Shown: piece after piece, positions 53,357 through 62,259 of the stretch
Layout of the letters: the number at the start of each line of letters is the position of its first letter
Position numbering within the stretch: the stretch's first letter is position 1
Source: Lachnospiraceae bacterium
GTDB lineage: Bacteria > Bacillota > Clostridia > Lachnospirales > Lachnospiraceae
NCBI GenBank assembly: GCA_013316825.1
Contig: WSLY01000002.1
Span: 62,001-126,000 of the forward strand
Direction: 5' to 3'
Length of the DNA stretch: 64,000 bases
Made by a program: the position numbers and the translations under genes
The notes under the pieces: model-generated
What the model saw: only the letters and a program-made list of their open reading frames with translations
What the model was told of the DNA's origin: nothing
The model's database searches: none

Positions 53357-54514
53357 TTATGCTTTTATCACTAACGTATCCAGCCACTGACACAGCCTCC
53401 GGTAAACGCCCACATGGGAAAACAGCAAGTGCAGGACCCGAAACAACAGGCTTCTCAACACGTCCAGAACAATTCCGACGGCAAACACCAGCAAGGCGGC
53501 AAGCAGGGTATACGGCACCAGCATCACACCATTGTCCGGCTTTGCTGCCACAAAATAAAACCAGTTCTGCCACTCATACCGAATGGCTTCATGCTCATGC
53601 CAGAGATATACGCCAAGCGTATACGGCGCAATCCGGCAGACAAAGCGGCTGAATACCCCCTGTTTTATCCGCATATGGTAAAACACATAGAACAACGCTA
53701 CTGCCGCAAGCAGCGTCAGAATATGGTTGTAGTTGTAGCTGACAGAAAGCATGTCACGCAATCTCCCTGTCCGCAGATATAAAAAGCGCAGTACAAATGC
53801 AAGCGCAAAAATGCCGGCGCCCGCCCCAAAATAAGCAAGCAGGGAACGCCATATGTTTTTAAAAAAAGGAATACCGTACAGCCTGATATATGCCGCCACT
53901 AAAAACACGCACATATACCAAATACAGTCATACCCCTGCCTGTCCGTAGGCAGCTTCACGGGAACAACAGACTTTATGATACAAACCAGAGTAAGCAGCA
54001 GAACCAATACTGTCTGAAACTGCTTTTTCGTCAGCCGTTTCACGCCCTGCGACAAAAACGGCACAAACAAATACATCATGAAATATGCCGTCATAAACCA
54101 ATAGTGCTCCGTAGAAAGCGGCAGGAAAAGCGACGCCAGATAGTAAATGGAAAAGCCCTCCTCAGGCAGGCAGCCGAAAGCAGCAGCCAGCAGTCCCGTC
54201 CCAATGCTGTAAAACAAAACCTGTAACAGAAGCTGCAGGAGCCGTTTTACTTTAAAGGAGCTTTCTATCAAAAAATAGCCGGAAAGCAGCATATAGACAT
54301 TCAACGAGCCAATCGCCAATGCCTCCAGCCCCCAAGCCACATAGCCCATATGCGGCATCGAGGCTTCAGGCAGGGGGGTAAGCCAGCCGCCCTTTCCCAA
54401 AAAATGCAGCACCACAATCAAAAGCATGGCGACAATCCGCAGCAGCTCCAGATTTGCCATTCTTTCTTTTGCAGGATTATGCGGTTTTCCCAGTGCCGTC
54501 GGGTTTTCGCTCAT
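53357..54514 (-). CDS. Acyltransferase 3 family membrane protein
   Basis: A 385-residue protein with about ten transmembrane helices. NLELLRIVAMLLIVVLHFLGKGGW at the N-terminus contains the conserved Arg and His of AT3 acyltransferases (the R-x10-H motif). FLPLSTEHYWFMTAYFMMYLFVPFL and IAPYTLGVYLWHEH are further family blocks. Such proteins O-acetylate surface sugars using cytoplasmic acyl-CoA. The ATG at 54514 follows GGGAG and the gene starts inside the end of the upstream membrane protein gene, with a 38-base overlap. Confidence 0.88.
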   Translation of the reverse strand: MSENPTALGKPHNPAKERMANLELLRIVAMLLIVVLHFLGKGGWLTPLPEASMPHMGYVAWGLEALAIGSLNVYMLLSGYFLIESSFKVKRLLQLLLQVLFYSIGTGLLAAAFGCLPEEGFSIYYLASLFLPLSTEHYWFMTAYFMMYLFVPFLSQGVKRLTKKQFQTVLVLLLTLVCIIKSVVPVKLPTDRQGYDCIWYMCVFLVAAYIRLYGIPFFKNIWRSLLAYFGAGAGIFALAFVLRFLYLRTGRLRDMLSVSYNYNHILTLLAAVALFYVFYHMRIKQGVFSRFVCRIAPYTLGVYLWHEHEAIRYEWQNWFYFVAAKPDNGVMLVPYTLLAALLVFAVGIVLDVLRSLLFRVLHLLFSHVGVYRRLCQWLDTLVIKA

Positions 54515-55895
54515 GTTTATACTCCCTCCCCTTTATCCATTTCCATGCCTCCCCCAAAAGCAGCAGCCCGCTGATATAAAAGAGCGGCATATTATAGATG
54601 GTATACCTTGACTGACAGAAGATGACGGCAGAAACAACTGTCACATTCACCAAAATAGAAATCAGTGAAAGTACAGCAAGTACGGAAACCGCATTCATGC
54701 CGTTTTTACGGACATTCCATACAAGCAAAATCAGATACCCTCCATAAGCCAGTACCGCATAAAACACAAAAATCGGACTCTGTTTCGCTACCGTTGTCAA
54801 TAAGCCTGATAAAACGTTATCCACAAAAACAGATGCCATCTTAAGGCAGGTACGGGGAAAAACAGCCCTGATTATCTCCCCCGTAATGGCATCTATCTGC
54901 TTTTCCGCCAACACAGTGTTATAATCCGTGCCGGATGTATGATTCTCCAGCACGAACGCCTGTATGATTCTTCCCATGGTATCCAACTGAATATGGTCAT
55001 AGTTATCCTCAAAGTGGGTGACTCTGTTCTGCCAGCCCTTCCCTGCACTGTGCTTCAAATAACCATTCCGTTCACATGCATCATAAATTTCTTCAAATAT
55101 TTCCCTTACCTGTAAATCCTCTATGGCTTCGGCATCCTCACGCTCCGCCGTATAAAATACCATAGTTGCCAGAAAACGGTTATCCTTTGAATGGACTGCC
55201 GGTTCTCCCCTGAGCGCGTAATTATAACCCATATCCAAAAGCTGACAGCTTAGGAAAATCCCGCCGGTACACAAAAATGCCGCAAGAATTCCCCTCCCGT
55301 ATCTCTTTTTCTGAATGCCGGCGTAAAAAACCGCAATCGCAATTAAAATCAACGTCAGATACATCTGTTTTCTCGTTGAAATCAGGATAAACGAAACGAT
55401 TCCTGCAAAAAGCAGAGCCTTTTTTCTTTGATGTAACGTATACTCCAAAAGATATCTGAAAAACAGCAAAAACAGCGGAATACAAATACCTTCTGTTTCA
55501 ATACTGTTAGAATACATCGCCCCTCTCCTTGCCCCAAAACGGCAAAGCAGGGAAACCGCCAGACAGATTGCCGCAAGCATCCCTGACAGGATACCTTTTA
55601 ACTGCATTTCCTTATGCAGATAATTTACCAGACTCCATGTTGCCACTGCCGTCAAAACACTTTGGATAAGTACCGCCAAAAACAGCCAGGACTCTCCAAG
55701 CCTTCCAAACAGCAGGCGCTGCAAAGCCAGAAAAATCGGATAAAACGGTTCTCTCTGCATTTCCATATTGATATATCCTTGTGAGTCCGGCGACAAAAGC
55801 GCGCCGTCCCAGACTGCAAAAAAAAGGTAAAATACCAGATTAACCAATAACACCCCTATAGAAAACGCGGCTTCTTTTCTTTTTCTGTTTTCCAT
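54477..55895 (-). CDS. Polytopic membrane protein of glycan locus
   Basis: A 472-residue protein with roughly nine to ten transmembrane helices and a soluble stretch at about 245-320 (FYTAEREDAEAIEDLQ, GWQNRVTHFEDNYDH). The first outer loop, LLSPDSQGYINMEMQREPFYPIFLALQRL, places an Asp before Gly-Tyr, as GT-C type transferases often do. The ATG at 55895 follows GAGGAAGG. A GTG at 55907 overlapping the previous stop codon is an alternative. It overlaps the downstream acyltransferase by 38 bases. Role not known; probably sugar transfer outside the membrane. Confidence 0.65.
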   Translation of the reverse strand: MENRKRKEAAFSIGVLLVNLVFYLFFAVWDGALLSPDSQGYINMEMQREPFYPIFLALQRLLFGRLGESWLFLAVLIQSVLTAVATWSLVNYLHKEMQLKGILSGMLAAICLAVSLLCRFGARRGAMYSNSIETEGICIPLFLLFFRYLLEYTLHQRKKALLFAGIVSFILISTRKQMYLTLILIAIAVFYAGIQKKRYGRGILAAFLCTGGIFLSCQLLDMGYNYALRGEPAVHSKDNRFLATMVFYTAEREDAEAIEDLQVREIFEEIYDACERNGYLKHSAGKGWQNRVTHFEDNYDHIQLDTMGRIIQAFVLENHTSGTDYNTVLAEKQIDAITGEIIRAVFPRTCLKMASVFVDNVLSGLLTTVAKQSPIFVFYAVLAYGGYLILLVWNVRKNGMNAVSVLAVLSLISILVNVTVVSAVIFCQSRYTIYNMPLFYISGLLLLGEAWKWIKGREYKHERKPDGTGKTA

Positions 55896-55903
55896 GCCCT
55901 TCC

Positions 55904-56746
55904 TCACTTTTTCTTCGCGATGACAAACATAAAATCATGGAAATTGATATTGATGTTCATTTTGGTGATACCTAATCTTTTGAAAAAGCGATACATCTTT
56001 TCATGGGAGGACTTTATACACAACAGGGTATAAAGAATGGTATTTACACTTATCGTATTTGCCGGATATGATATGTCCACTACCTCAAAACCCTTTTTTT
56101 GAAGCAGCAGGGAAAGCGTCTTCCTAGAAAAATAGTGCAGGTGTGTGGGCGGATGTATCTGTCTCCATTTTCTTCCGCGCATCCTTGCGTTCAGGCTTCC
56201 CGCATCGCCTGTAGTAATGCAGATATATCCCCCCGTATTTAATAATCCACATGCCTTCTCCACATACACTTCCGGCTTCTCCAAATGTTCAATGGTATCC
56301 CACATGCAGACAATATCATATTTCTTACCGCTATAAAAAGCCGCAAAATCACCGTCATGCGCATTCTGTCCCAGCGTTTCCCTTGCGTACTTTACAGCAT
56401 CCTCCGATATGTCGATGCCTTCCGTATCGCAAAAAAATGCCTTCGCCGCCTCCAGAAAAAAGCCGTAGGCGCAGCCGATTTCAAACAGATGCAGCCGATT
56501 TCTGTCCGGAACAAATTTTCCAATTCTCTTTATTCTTTTTCTAAAATTATGCTGTATGATTTCTTTATCTGACAGATAATCCGCATATTCTTCCCCATGA
56601 TAATAATTGGCGGAATACAACTGCTTTATCTCCTCTTCCGTCAATTCCAGATTGGTAGTCAGAAATCCGCAGTCCTTACATTGAACCAGCCCTTTTATTC
56701 TGCTCTCTTGAAAGCTGCCGCCGCATACCAGACAGTTTTTGCTCAT
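55904..56746 (-). CDS. SAM-dependent methyltransferase with N-terminal Cys4 motif
   Basis: A 280-residue protein. An N-terminal zinc-ribbon-like part (NCLVCGGSF, QCKDCGFL) precedes a class I methyltransferase domain: LFEIGCAYGFFLEAA (motif I, about 88-102), GIDISEDAVKYA, DIVCMWDTIEHLEKPE and GGYICITTGDAGS. This layout is common among methyltransferases of polysaccharide and nucleotide-sugar loci. The ATG at 56746 follows GGTGGG and lies one base after the stop codon of the GtrB-like gene, so the two are tightly linked. It may methylate a sugar of this glycan. Confidence 0.85.
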   Translation of the reverse strand: MSKNCLVCGGSFQESRIKGLVQCKDCGFLTTNLELTEEEIKQLYSANYYHGEEYADYLSDKEIIQHNFRKRIKRIGKFVPDRNRLHLFEIGCAYGFFLEAAKAFFCDTEGIDISEDAVKYARETLGQNAHDGDFAAFYSGKKYDIVCMWDTIEHLEKPEVYVEKACGLLNTGGYICITTGDAGSLNARMRGRKWRQIHPPTHLHYFSRKTLSLLLQKKGFEVVDISYPANTISVNTILYTLLCIKSSHEKMYRFFKRLGITKMNININFHDFMFVIAKKK

Positions 56747-56747
56747 A

Positions 56748-57731
56748 CTATTTCCCACCTTTGTATTCATAATCCACATCATTTTCCATCTCGTCGATAA
56801 TGTATCTGGGCCGCTTTTTCGCCTCCAGATAGAGCTTTCCGATATATTCGCCGATGCAGCCTAGCGCCAGCATGGTTAAGCCGCCTAAAATCCATATGGA
56901 CATGACGACCGACGTCCAGCCGCTTATCGTTTTTCCCATAAGATAAGCGATAAAGTAGGCTGCTGAAATCAATATACTGACTATGGAAATAAACAATCCC
57001 AGAAAGAACACCACGCGAATCGGGCGCGTGCTGCAGGAGGTAATGCCGTCTGCAGCCAATGCCGCCATCTTTTTCAAGGTATACTTTGACTTTCCATATT
57101 CCCGCTCATGAACGGTAAAATAAACGATACAGGAGCGAAAGCCAAGCATGGGGACAAGCCCTCTTAAGAACAAATTGGTTTCCTCAAATTCTGCCAGCGC
57201 CTGCAGCGCCTTCTTCGATATCAGGCGGTAATCCGCATGGTTTTTTATAATATTGACCCCGCCGAATTTTTGCATAGCCGTATAAAAAATCGAAGCCGAA
57301 GCACGTTTGAAAAATCCGTCCGTATCCCGCGAGGTGCGCACGCCATACACAATCTGAAAGCCTTCCTTGTATTTCAGCAAAAACTCCCTGATGGCTCCTA
57401 TATCCTGCTGCAAGTCTGCATCTATGGTTATGGTTACATCTGCCACTTCCCTGACGCTCATCAGACCGCTCAGCAACGCGTACTGGTGTCCAAAATTTCT
57501 GGAAAGACTGATATAAGAAAACAGGGGATTTTCCTCATGCTTTTTTCTCAAAAGCGCCTCCGTGCGGTCACAAGAACCGTCATTAACCATCAATACCTTG
57601 CTTTTGGGAGAACACAGCTTTTCGGCGATTAAGTCCGCCATCACCTCTTCCAGCTTGTCAAAGGTATACCCGTTTTCCAAGTTCTCTTCCTCATTGTAGC
57701 AGGGACAGATAATATACAAAACGTCATTCAT
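56748..57731 (-). CDS. GtrB/DPM-like polyprenyl-phosphate glycosyltransferase
   Basis: A 327-residue GT2 enzyme that would transfer a sugar from a nucleotide donor to undecaprenyl phosphate. YIICPCYNEEENL, MVNDGSCDRT, LSRNFGHQYALLSGL and ITIDADLQQD (DxD) are typical, as are GVRTSRDTDGFFKR and two C-terminal transmembrane helices (VVFFLGLFISIVSILISAAYF, VVMSIWILGGLTMLALGCIG). The partner GtrII-like gene is immediately upstream (right), which supports a glucosyl-side-branch system. The start is the ATG at 57731. Confidence 0.93.
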   Translation of the reverse strand: MNDVLYIICPCYNEEENLENGYTFDKLEEVMADLIAEKLCSPKSKVLMVNDGSCDRTEALLRKKHEENPLFSYISLSRNFGHQYALLSGLMSVREVADVTITIDADLQQDIGAIREFLLKYKEGFQIVYGVRTSRDTDGFFKRASASIFYTAMQKFGGVNIIKNHADYRLISKKALQALAEFEETNLFLRGLVPMLGFRSCIVYFTVHEREYGKSKYTLKKMAALAADGITSCSTRPIRVVFFLGLFISIVSILISAAYFIAYLMGKTISGWTSVVMSIWILGGLTMLALGCIGEYIGKLYLEAKKRPRYIIDEMENDVDYEYKGGK

Positions 57732-57770
57732 ACTTACACTTGTACCTTTCTCTACGGTTTCCTCTTTTTA

Positions 57771-59291
57771 TCAATATATCATAAGATACAGCTTGTCTTC
57801 CACAAAAATCATCTGCTGCGCCGGATGAAAGTAATCCCAGTCCCTTCCCTCAAAATATGTTTCGTACACGGACTGCGGTATGGGAACCTTTTGATAGTCT
57901 CTTCCGGTCATATCACGAAGAAGCATATCAAAATGCCAGTCTGCGGATACGCACCTTTCATTGATATTAAACTTATAAAAGTCCACGTATTCTGTCCAGT
58001 ACTGCTCGCAATGCATATCCGTTCCAAATCCGATTGCAGTAATCTTGATTCCCGTACTTTCCTCGTATTCCCTAATACATTTTTCCACGCTGAGCACATA
58101 ATGCTTGTCCAGCCTGTTACTGACATACAAATCGGATATAATGACATTGGCGTTGATGATATGCAGGAAAGTTACCACATTCGCCAGCACAAGCAGCGCA
58201 CATTTCGCCTTTTGCCTGTCCGTCACAAATAATGCCGCCAGAACCATCGTGCTGATAAACGACCAGTAGCTGACCAGCACTCTCGGGGGCACATACAGAT
58301 ATCCCCCAAAAAATACTGCAAACACACACAGATTGGATACTGCCGCCAGCAAAAACAGGTACACCCATTCGCCAAGGCTTTTTCTGCCTTTGATATACCC
58401 ATATATCATATAACCGCCGGCAGCCGCCAGCAAAATAAACGGCAGAAAGCTTATCATGGACAAATCATATTCATCATGCAGGATGCTGACCTGCGTTTTC
58501 AAAATCGTGACAAAGATTTCGCCAAGTCCTACCGACTCAATCTGTTTTGCGGCTCCTCCAATGATACCCAACCCTGCCAGCACCTTTGTGCTGTATATGT
58601 TGAGCAGGCACGCGCCTCCCGCTCCCGCCACAACGACGGCGCTTTTTAAAAAGCTGTTCTTGTTCAGCTTTCCCTGATACTCTATAAAAACAAACAGCAG
58701 GGCAAAGACAATAAACATCCCTATGTACGACTGGTACACCATCACAGACAAGACCAAACTGATTCCGCACAGCAGATAACGCCTGCCTGCAAACGCAAGC
58801 AGCGCTGCAGCAACCAGAATACAAGCCACTCCCGGCATCAGCGCATATGCGGAGAAAAACAGCAGCTCCAAAGAGAGCAGATTCAAAAACGCCAGCAAGA
58901 TTACACTGTCAGCCAGTAAAAATCTTTCTGCCCGCCATGCCTCCTCTTTGTACCTTACCCTGAAGTAGGCAGCCGTAATCACCGCGGCGGAAGCCGCCAT
59001 CAGAAAAATCGTCAAAAATACGTTGACGCCGGCAGTCTTACCCATATTTATCCCTGCCCGATAGGCAATCTCCCAAATCAGTGCAAACAAATATCTCCCG
59101 CTGCCTAAAAACACTTGGGACTGCACATCAGGATATGTCATGGCGTCCAGAGTGTCCCCGTTAAAGGTTCCTCTGTACAAAATTCCGTAAGCGCACAACA
59201 ATAACAGCAGATTCAGAATAAACCCCAGTCCCATTATCTGCTTATGATTGTCATGCGCGTTCGTCTCTTTCTTTTTCCACATAATCTTCAC
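57771..59291 (-). CDS. GtrII-like membrane glucosyltransferase
   Basis: A 506-residue membrane protein with about ten helices and a soluble C-terminus of about 110 residues. The first outer loop, YRGTFNGDTLDAMTYPDVQSQVFLGSGRYLFALIWE, resembles the loop of GtrII/glucosyltransferase-domain proteins of Shigella and Firmicutes. With the GtrB-like protein it would transfer a polyprenyl-linked sugar to a growing glycan outside the membrane. The start is the GTG at 59291, sharing its last base with the stop codon of the radical SAM gene (TAGTG), with AGGAAAAG upstream; an ATG at 59282 is also possible. Confidence 0.8.
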   Translation of the reverse strand: MKIMWKKKETNAHDNHKQIMGLGFILNLLLLLCAYGILYRGTFNGDTLDAMTYPDVQSQVFLGSGRYLFALIWEIAYRAGINMGKTAGVNVFLTIFLMAASAAVITAAYFRVRYKEEAWRAERFLLADSVILLAFLNLLSLELLFFSAYALMPGVACILVAAALLAFAGRRYLLCGISLVLSVMVYQSYIGMFIVFALLFVFIEYQGKLNKNSFLKSAVVVAGAGGACLLNIYSTKVLAGLGIIGGAAKQIESVGLGEIFVTILKTQVSILHDEYDLSMISFLPFILLAAAGGYMIYGYIKGRKSLGEWVYLFLLAAVSNLCVFAVFFGGYLYVPPRVLVSYWSFISTMVLAALFVTDRQKAKCALLVLANVVTFLHIINANVIISDLYVSNRLDKHYVLSVEKCIREYEESTGIKITAIGFGTDMHCEQYWTEYVDFYKFNINERCVSADWHFDMLLRDMTGRDYQKVPIPQSVYETYFEGRDWDYFHPAQQMIFVEDKLYLMIY

Positions 59292-60328
59292 TATCTTTTC
59301 CTGTCAACCATCCATTTTTTCAATCTGGAATATTCTTTGTTGGAATCCTTTAGTTTTCCTGATAAGAATGCTTTTACCTCTTCGTTCAGCCATTCCTTTC
59401 CGTCGCCGCTTTCCCTGTTCCGCAGCTCGGCATAGGTCGGGGTATCCAGCTCAGGAATATCACCCAGAGAAAGAAAAGAATGTCCATTATAACAGTGCGC
59501 CGTTTTACATCTGTGCCCTACCGCTTCAAAATGCAGGGGCCTGTCTGTATTTTCATAAATGTTGTCTAATACCCTTCCCTCATAGCACTGGGTCATGACG
59601 CCCGTCCCAAGATGGACATAAACGCTCCATTCTCCCGCATAGCAGAACTTCTCCTGATGTTTGCCGAAAATCGTCCTCTTAAAATCAAACAGGGGAGAAT
59701 CAAACTGTTCCCAGGTGCGGTAAAACTCTTCCTCCGGCAGTTCGGAGAGAATCGGTATCGACGGCACAATATCATTTCTCGCAATGGTAACATGGCACAG
59801 CGCGCCCAGATGACGCATCACCTCTTCCTTCATCTCGCCGATATGCGCAATCAGCTCGTCATTCGGCGTAACTTCAAGGGTAAACGAGCAGCCGGCATCC
59901 CGCATCATCTTGATATTCCCAAAAAAGCGCTCCGTCAGCCCAAGCCTGTGATGCTCCAGATAATGATAGGAAAACTTGAAGGTAAGATGCTTTAACAACA
60001 CTTTCGGAAAAGCGGCAATCTGTTCCAGCACTTTCGTGACGGTACCGTTGGATACCAGCATAACATAATGCCCCTCTTCCAAAAACGCTTTCGCCGTTTC
60101 CGCAATCTGCGGGCAAAGCAGGGTCTCCCCGCCGCCGCACAAGTTAATCAAACACGTCCCGCCAAGCCGCTTTTTTGAGAGCGCCTTTACAATTTCCTCC
60201 GGCGAATGTCCTATCGGCACTATTTCATCCTTCCACTTTTCCTGCCGCGTGATATAGCAATAGTGGCATTTCAGGTTACACGTCGTAATGGGAACATAGC
60301 ACTCCACATACCGTTTTATTTTATCCAT
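59291..60328 (-). CDS. Radical SAM protein with C-terminal Cys-rich region
   Basis: A 345-residue radical SAM enzyme. The [4Fe-4S] motif is C17-x3-C21-x2-C24 (TTCNLKCHYC), followed by a GGGE-type motif (LCGGGETLL) and the SAM-binding strands VMLVSNGT and LTFKFSYHYLEHH. Additional cysteines near the C-terminus (CYAGEWSVY, TQCYEG, HRCKTAHCYNG) suggest a SPASM-like auxiliary cluster. The substrate is unknown; its place among sugar-modifying genes suggests a glycan or lipid carrier. It overlaps the downstream GtrII-like gene by one base and the upstream pyruvyltransferase by 8 bases. The ATG at 60328 follows GGGAG. Confidence 0.88.
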   Translation of the reverse strand: MDKIKRYVECYVPITTCNLKCHYCYITRQEKWKDEIVPIGHSPEEIVKALSKKRLGGTCLINLCGGGETLLCPQIAETAKAFLEEGHYVMLVSNGTVTKVLEQIAAFPKVLLKHLTFKFSYHYLEHHRLGLTERFFGNIKMMRDAGCSFTLEVTPNDELIAHIGEMKEEVMRHLGALCHVTIARNDIVPSIPILSELPEEEFYRTWEQFDSPLFDFKRTIFGKHQEKFCYAGEWSVYVHLGTGVMTQCYEGRVLDNIYENTDRPLHFEAVGHRCKTAHCYNGHSFLSLGDIPELDTPTYAELRNRESGDGKEWLNEEVKAFLSGKLKDSNKEYSRLKKWMVDRKR

Positions 60329-61388
60329 TTATAATCTCCCTCATGAACACATCATACTCTTTTTCTACTTTATCCGCACGATACCTGCAATCTTCCTTTT
60401 GAAGCCTGCAAAGCGCTTCCTGCAGATTGCTTACGTCCGGCACATACTCCACATAGTCCAAATCTCTTATCCATTTGTAGGTCTCTTCCACCTTATGATT
60501 ATAATTGTGCAGAACCAGACAAGGCGTCTGCATAAGCGCGGCAAATATCATGCCGTGAAGCCTGTCCGTCACCACCAAAGAGGCACTTCCAATCTGCTCC
60601 ATTTTGTCTCTTAATTTCTCTTCAAGGCAGGATAAATCCTCGCCCACTTCCACCACCGTATCCGTCTCTTCCACCGTTCCATAAAGGGGCTGCAATATCT
60701 GCCGCAGCATAGTTCTGTGCTCCGCCTGCAGCACTCCCTCTACATCATTGCGCAAAACAAGGAGCGCTCCCTTTTTAGGCTCCCGCTTTTCCCCTTGCAA
60801 AGTCAGCACCACATCAGGAAGCAGCCTTATCTTTCTTGCAAAAAGCCGTTCCATGTCGCGGCAGGAGCGTTCATCCCGCGCAACCAGCCACAAGTCCCTG
60901 TGAGCCTTGTATATGCCCGCTGTTTTCCCCGCTTCCTCTTCCCCTTTCGCATCCTTGGTAAAATACATTGTCTGCGGGAACAGCACTATCCTGTTGTCGG
61001 GAAAGCGCAGAATCACTTCCCTTCTTATTTTTTCATCATCCATGTACTGATTGCCCAGATTGCCGCCGCCGGTAAGGATGAGTAAATCTTCTTTTTGCAG
61101 CAGGCGGCGCAGCGCCCTGATTTCATGCTGGAAATCCCTCATATTCACGCCAAAAATATTGCCCTTTTGCAAATAACGGGCAAACAGCCGGCATTCTGCA
61201 AAATAGATAGCATAATCTCCCAGATTTCCATGGTTCGGCGCACCGAAAATAACCACATTACGCACATTTTTTTGAATGTGATATTTATCCCTGATACATT
61301 TTTTGTCCTTTGCTGCTTTTATTGTCCCTCTGTACAAAGGAAATAATACCTTATTCCACAAAACCGACACAGCTCTTTTTACTATCAT
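60321..61388 (-). CDS. Polysaccharide pyruvyl transferase family protein
   Basis: Transfers pyruvate from PEP onto sugars as a ketal (CsaB/WcaK family). NVVIFGAPNHGNLGDYAIYFAE at the N-terminus, LLILTGGGNLGNQYMD, VLFPQTMYF, LVARDERSCRDMERLF and VTDRLHGMIFAALMQTPCLVLHN are characteristic. From the ATG at 61388 it has 355 residues. An ATG at 61397 is also possible, though its GAGG is only two bases away. The gene starts just inside the end of the deacetylase gene upstream, so the operon is tight. Pyruvyl groups would add negative charge to the glycan. Confidence 0.88.
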   Translation of the reverse strand: MIVKRAVSVLWNKVLFPLYRGTIKAAKDKKCIRDKYHIQKNVRNVVIFGAPNHGNLGDYAIYFAECRLFARYLQKGNIFGVNMRDFQHEIRALRRLLQKEDLLILTGGGNLGNQYMDDEKIRREVILRFPDNRIVLFPQTMYFTKDAKGEEEAGKTAGIYKAHRDLWLVARDERSCRDMERLFARKIRLLPDVVLTLQGEKREPKKGALLVLRNDVEGVLQAEHRTMLRQILQPLYGTVEETDTVVEVGEDLSCLEEKLRDKMEQIGSASLVVTDRLHGMIFAALMQTPCLVLHNYNHKVEETYKWIRDLDYVEYVPDVSNLQEALCRLQKEDCRYRADKVEKEYDVFMREIING

Positions 61389-61404
61389 CAATCGCATTTC
61401 CTCT

Positions 61405-62259
61405 TTATCGCGCCATGCTTTCCAAATTGCTGAACTGGTAGCCCTCCTGCCAAAGCCACCGGATTGCAGTTTCCAGTTTATCATAATTTTCCGCAAAACA
61501 CCACGCATGTGTGAAAATCACAATAATCCTGTCCTTTCTGTGTTCCTCCAACGCCGCCTCTATATCCCTGACATCCTCCAGACGGATATCCGTTGCATAA
61601 TAGGTGATATCCTCCTCTTTCAGACTGCCGTCCCGGGATTTGTATAATTTTTCTGCCTGTTTTTCATCCAAATCGTACGAAGGCCCCCCCCTGTCGCTGC
61701 ACAAAAGTCCTGTAACACCCTGTTCCTTCAAATAGGCGACCATCTCCTTTGTGGCATACCAGTAGTGGAGCCTGAGAACATGGGCAACAGATTCCCCTCC
61801 TGCAAACCTTCTGATGGCGCTGTCAATTCTTGCATATTCTTCCTGAAACGCTTCAAATGTCCTGCCATCCAAAGCCGGATTCTCCTCCGTTATGCTGTGA
61901 TACCCGATTTTCAGCCATTCCGCATTTTCGCAAAATTCCTCTCGATAGCTCACAGGCATATCCCACATCTCAAATTCATCCAACTGTCCAAAAACATACA
62001 AATCCACCGTAATGCCATATGTTTCATGCAGGTATTTTAGTTTTCCCAGCACGGCATTGTCAAAAATACTGTCATATTTCTCCCTGTAAATATCCAGAAA
62101 GATTTCAGTGGCATCATCCAGACTGATATGTGCCGTCCGCTTTACCTTATCCCTCCCCGGAAAGAGGAAAAGCGCGCAAACACCCGCTGCTGCCAAAAGA
62201 ATGAGCAGGATTATGATTCCGATATGATTTTTATTTCTCCCAGCGCTACGTGTCCCCAA
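61405..62259 (-). CDS. Membrane-anchored polysaccharide deacetylase-like protein
   Basis: A 284-residue protein with one N-terminal transmembrane helix (GIIILLILLAAAGVCALFLFP) and a NodB-like domain. ISLDDATEIF is the Asp-Asp metal/catalytic motif (usually TFDDG), KIGYHSITEENP is the metal-binding H-x3-HP-like motif in reduced form, and IIVIFTHAWCF is the C-terminal block. The third metal His may be absent, so activity is uncertain. The start is a TTG at 62259, with GGAG nine bases upstream; the frame overlaps the ABC ATPase gene by 49 bases. It could remove acetyl groups from the exported glycan or from peptidoglycan. Confidence 0.7.
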   Translation of the reverse strand: MGTRSAGRNKNHIGIIILLILLAAAGVCALFLFPGRDKVKRTAHISLDDATEIFLDIYREKYDSIFDNAVLGKLKYLHETYGITVDLYVFGQLDEFEMWDMPVSYREEFCENAEWLKIGYHSITEENPALDGRTFEAFQEEYARIDSAIRRFAGGESVAHVLRLHYWYATKEMVAYLKEQGVTGLLCSDRGGPSYDLDEKQAEKLYKSRDGSLKEEDITYYATDIRLEDVRDIEAALEEHRKDRIIVIFTHAWCFAENYDKLETAIRWLWQEGYQFSNLESMAR

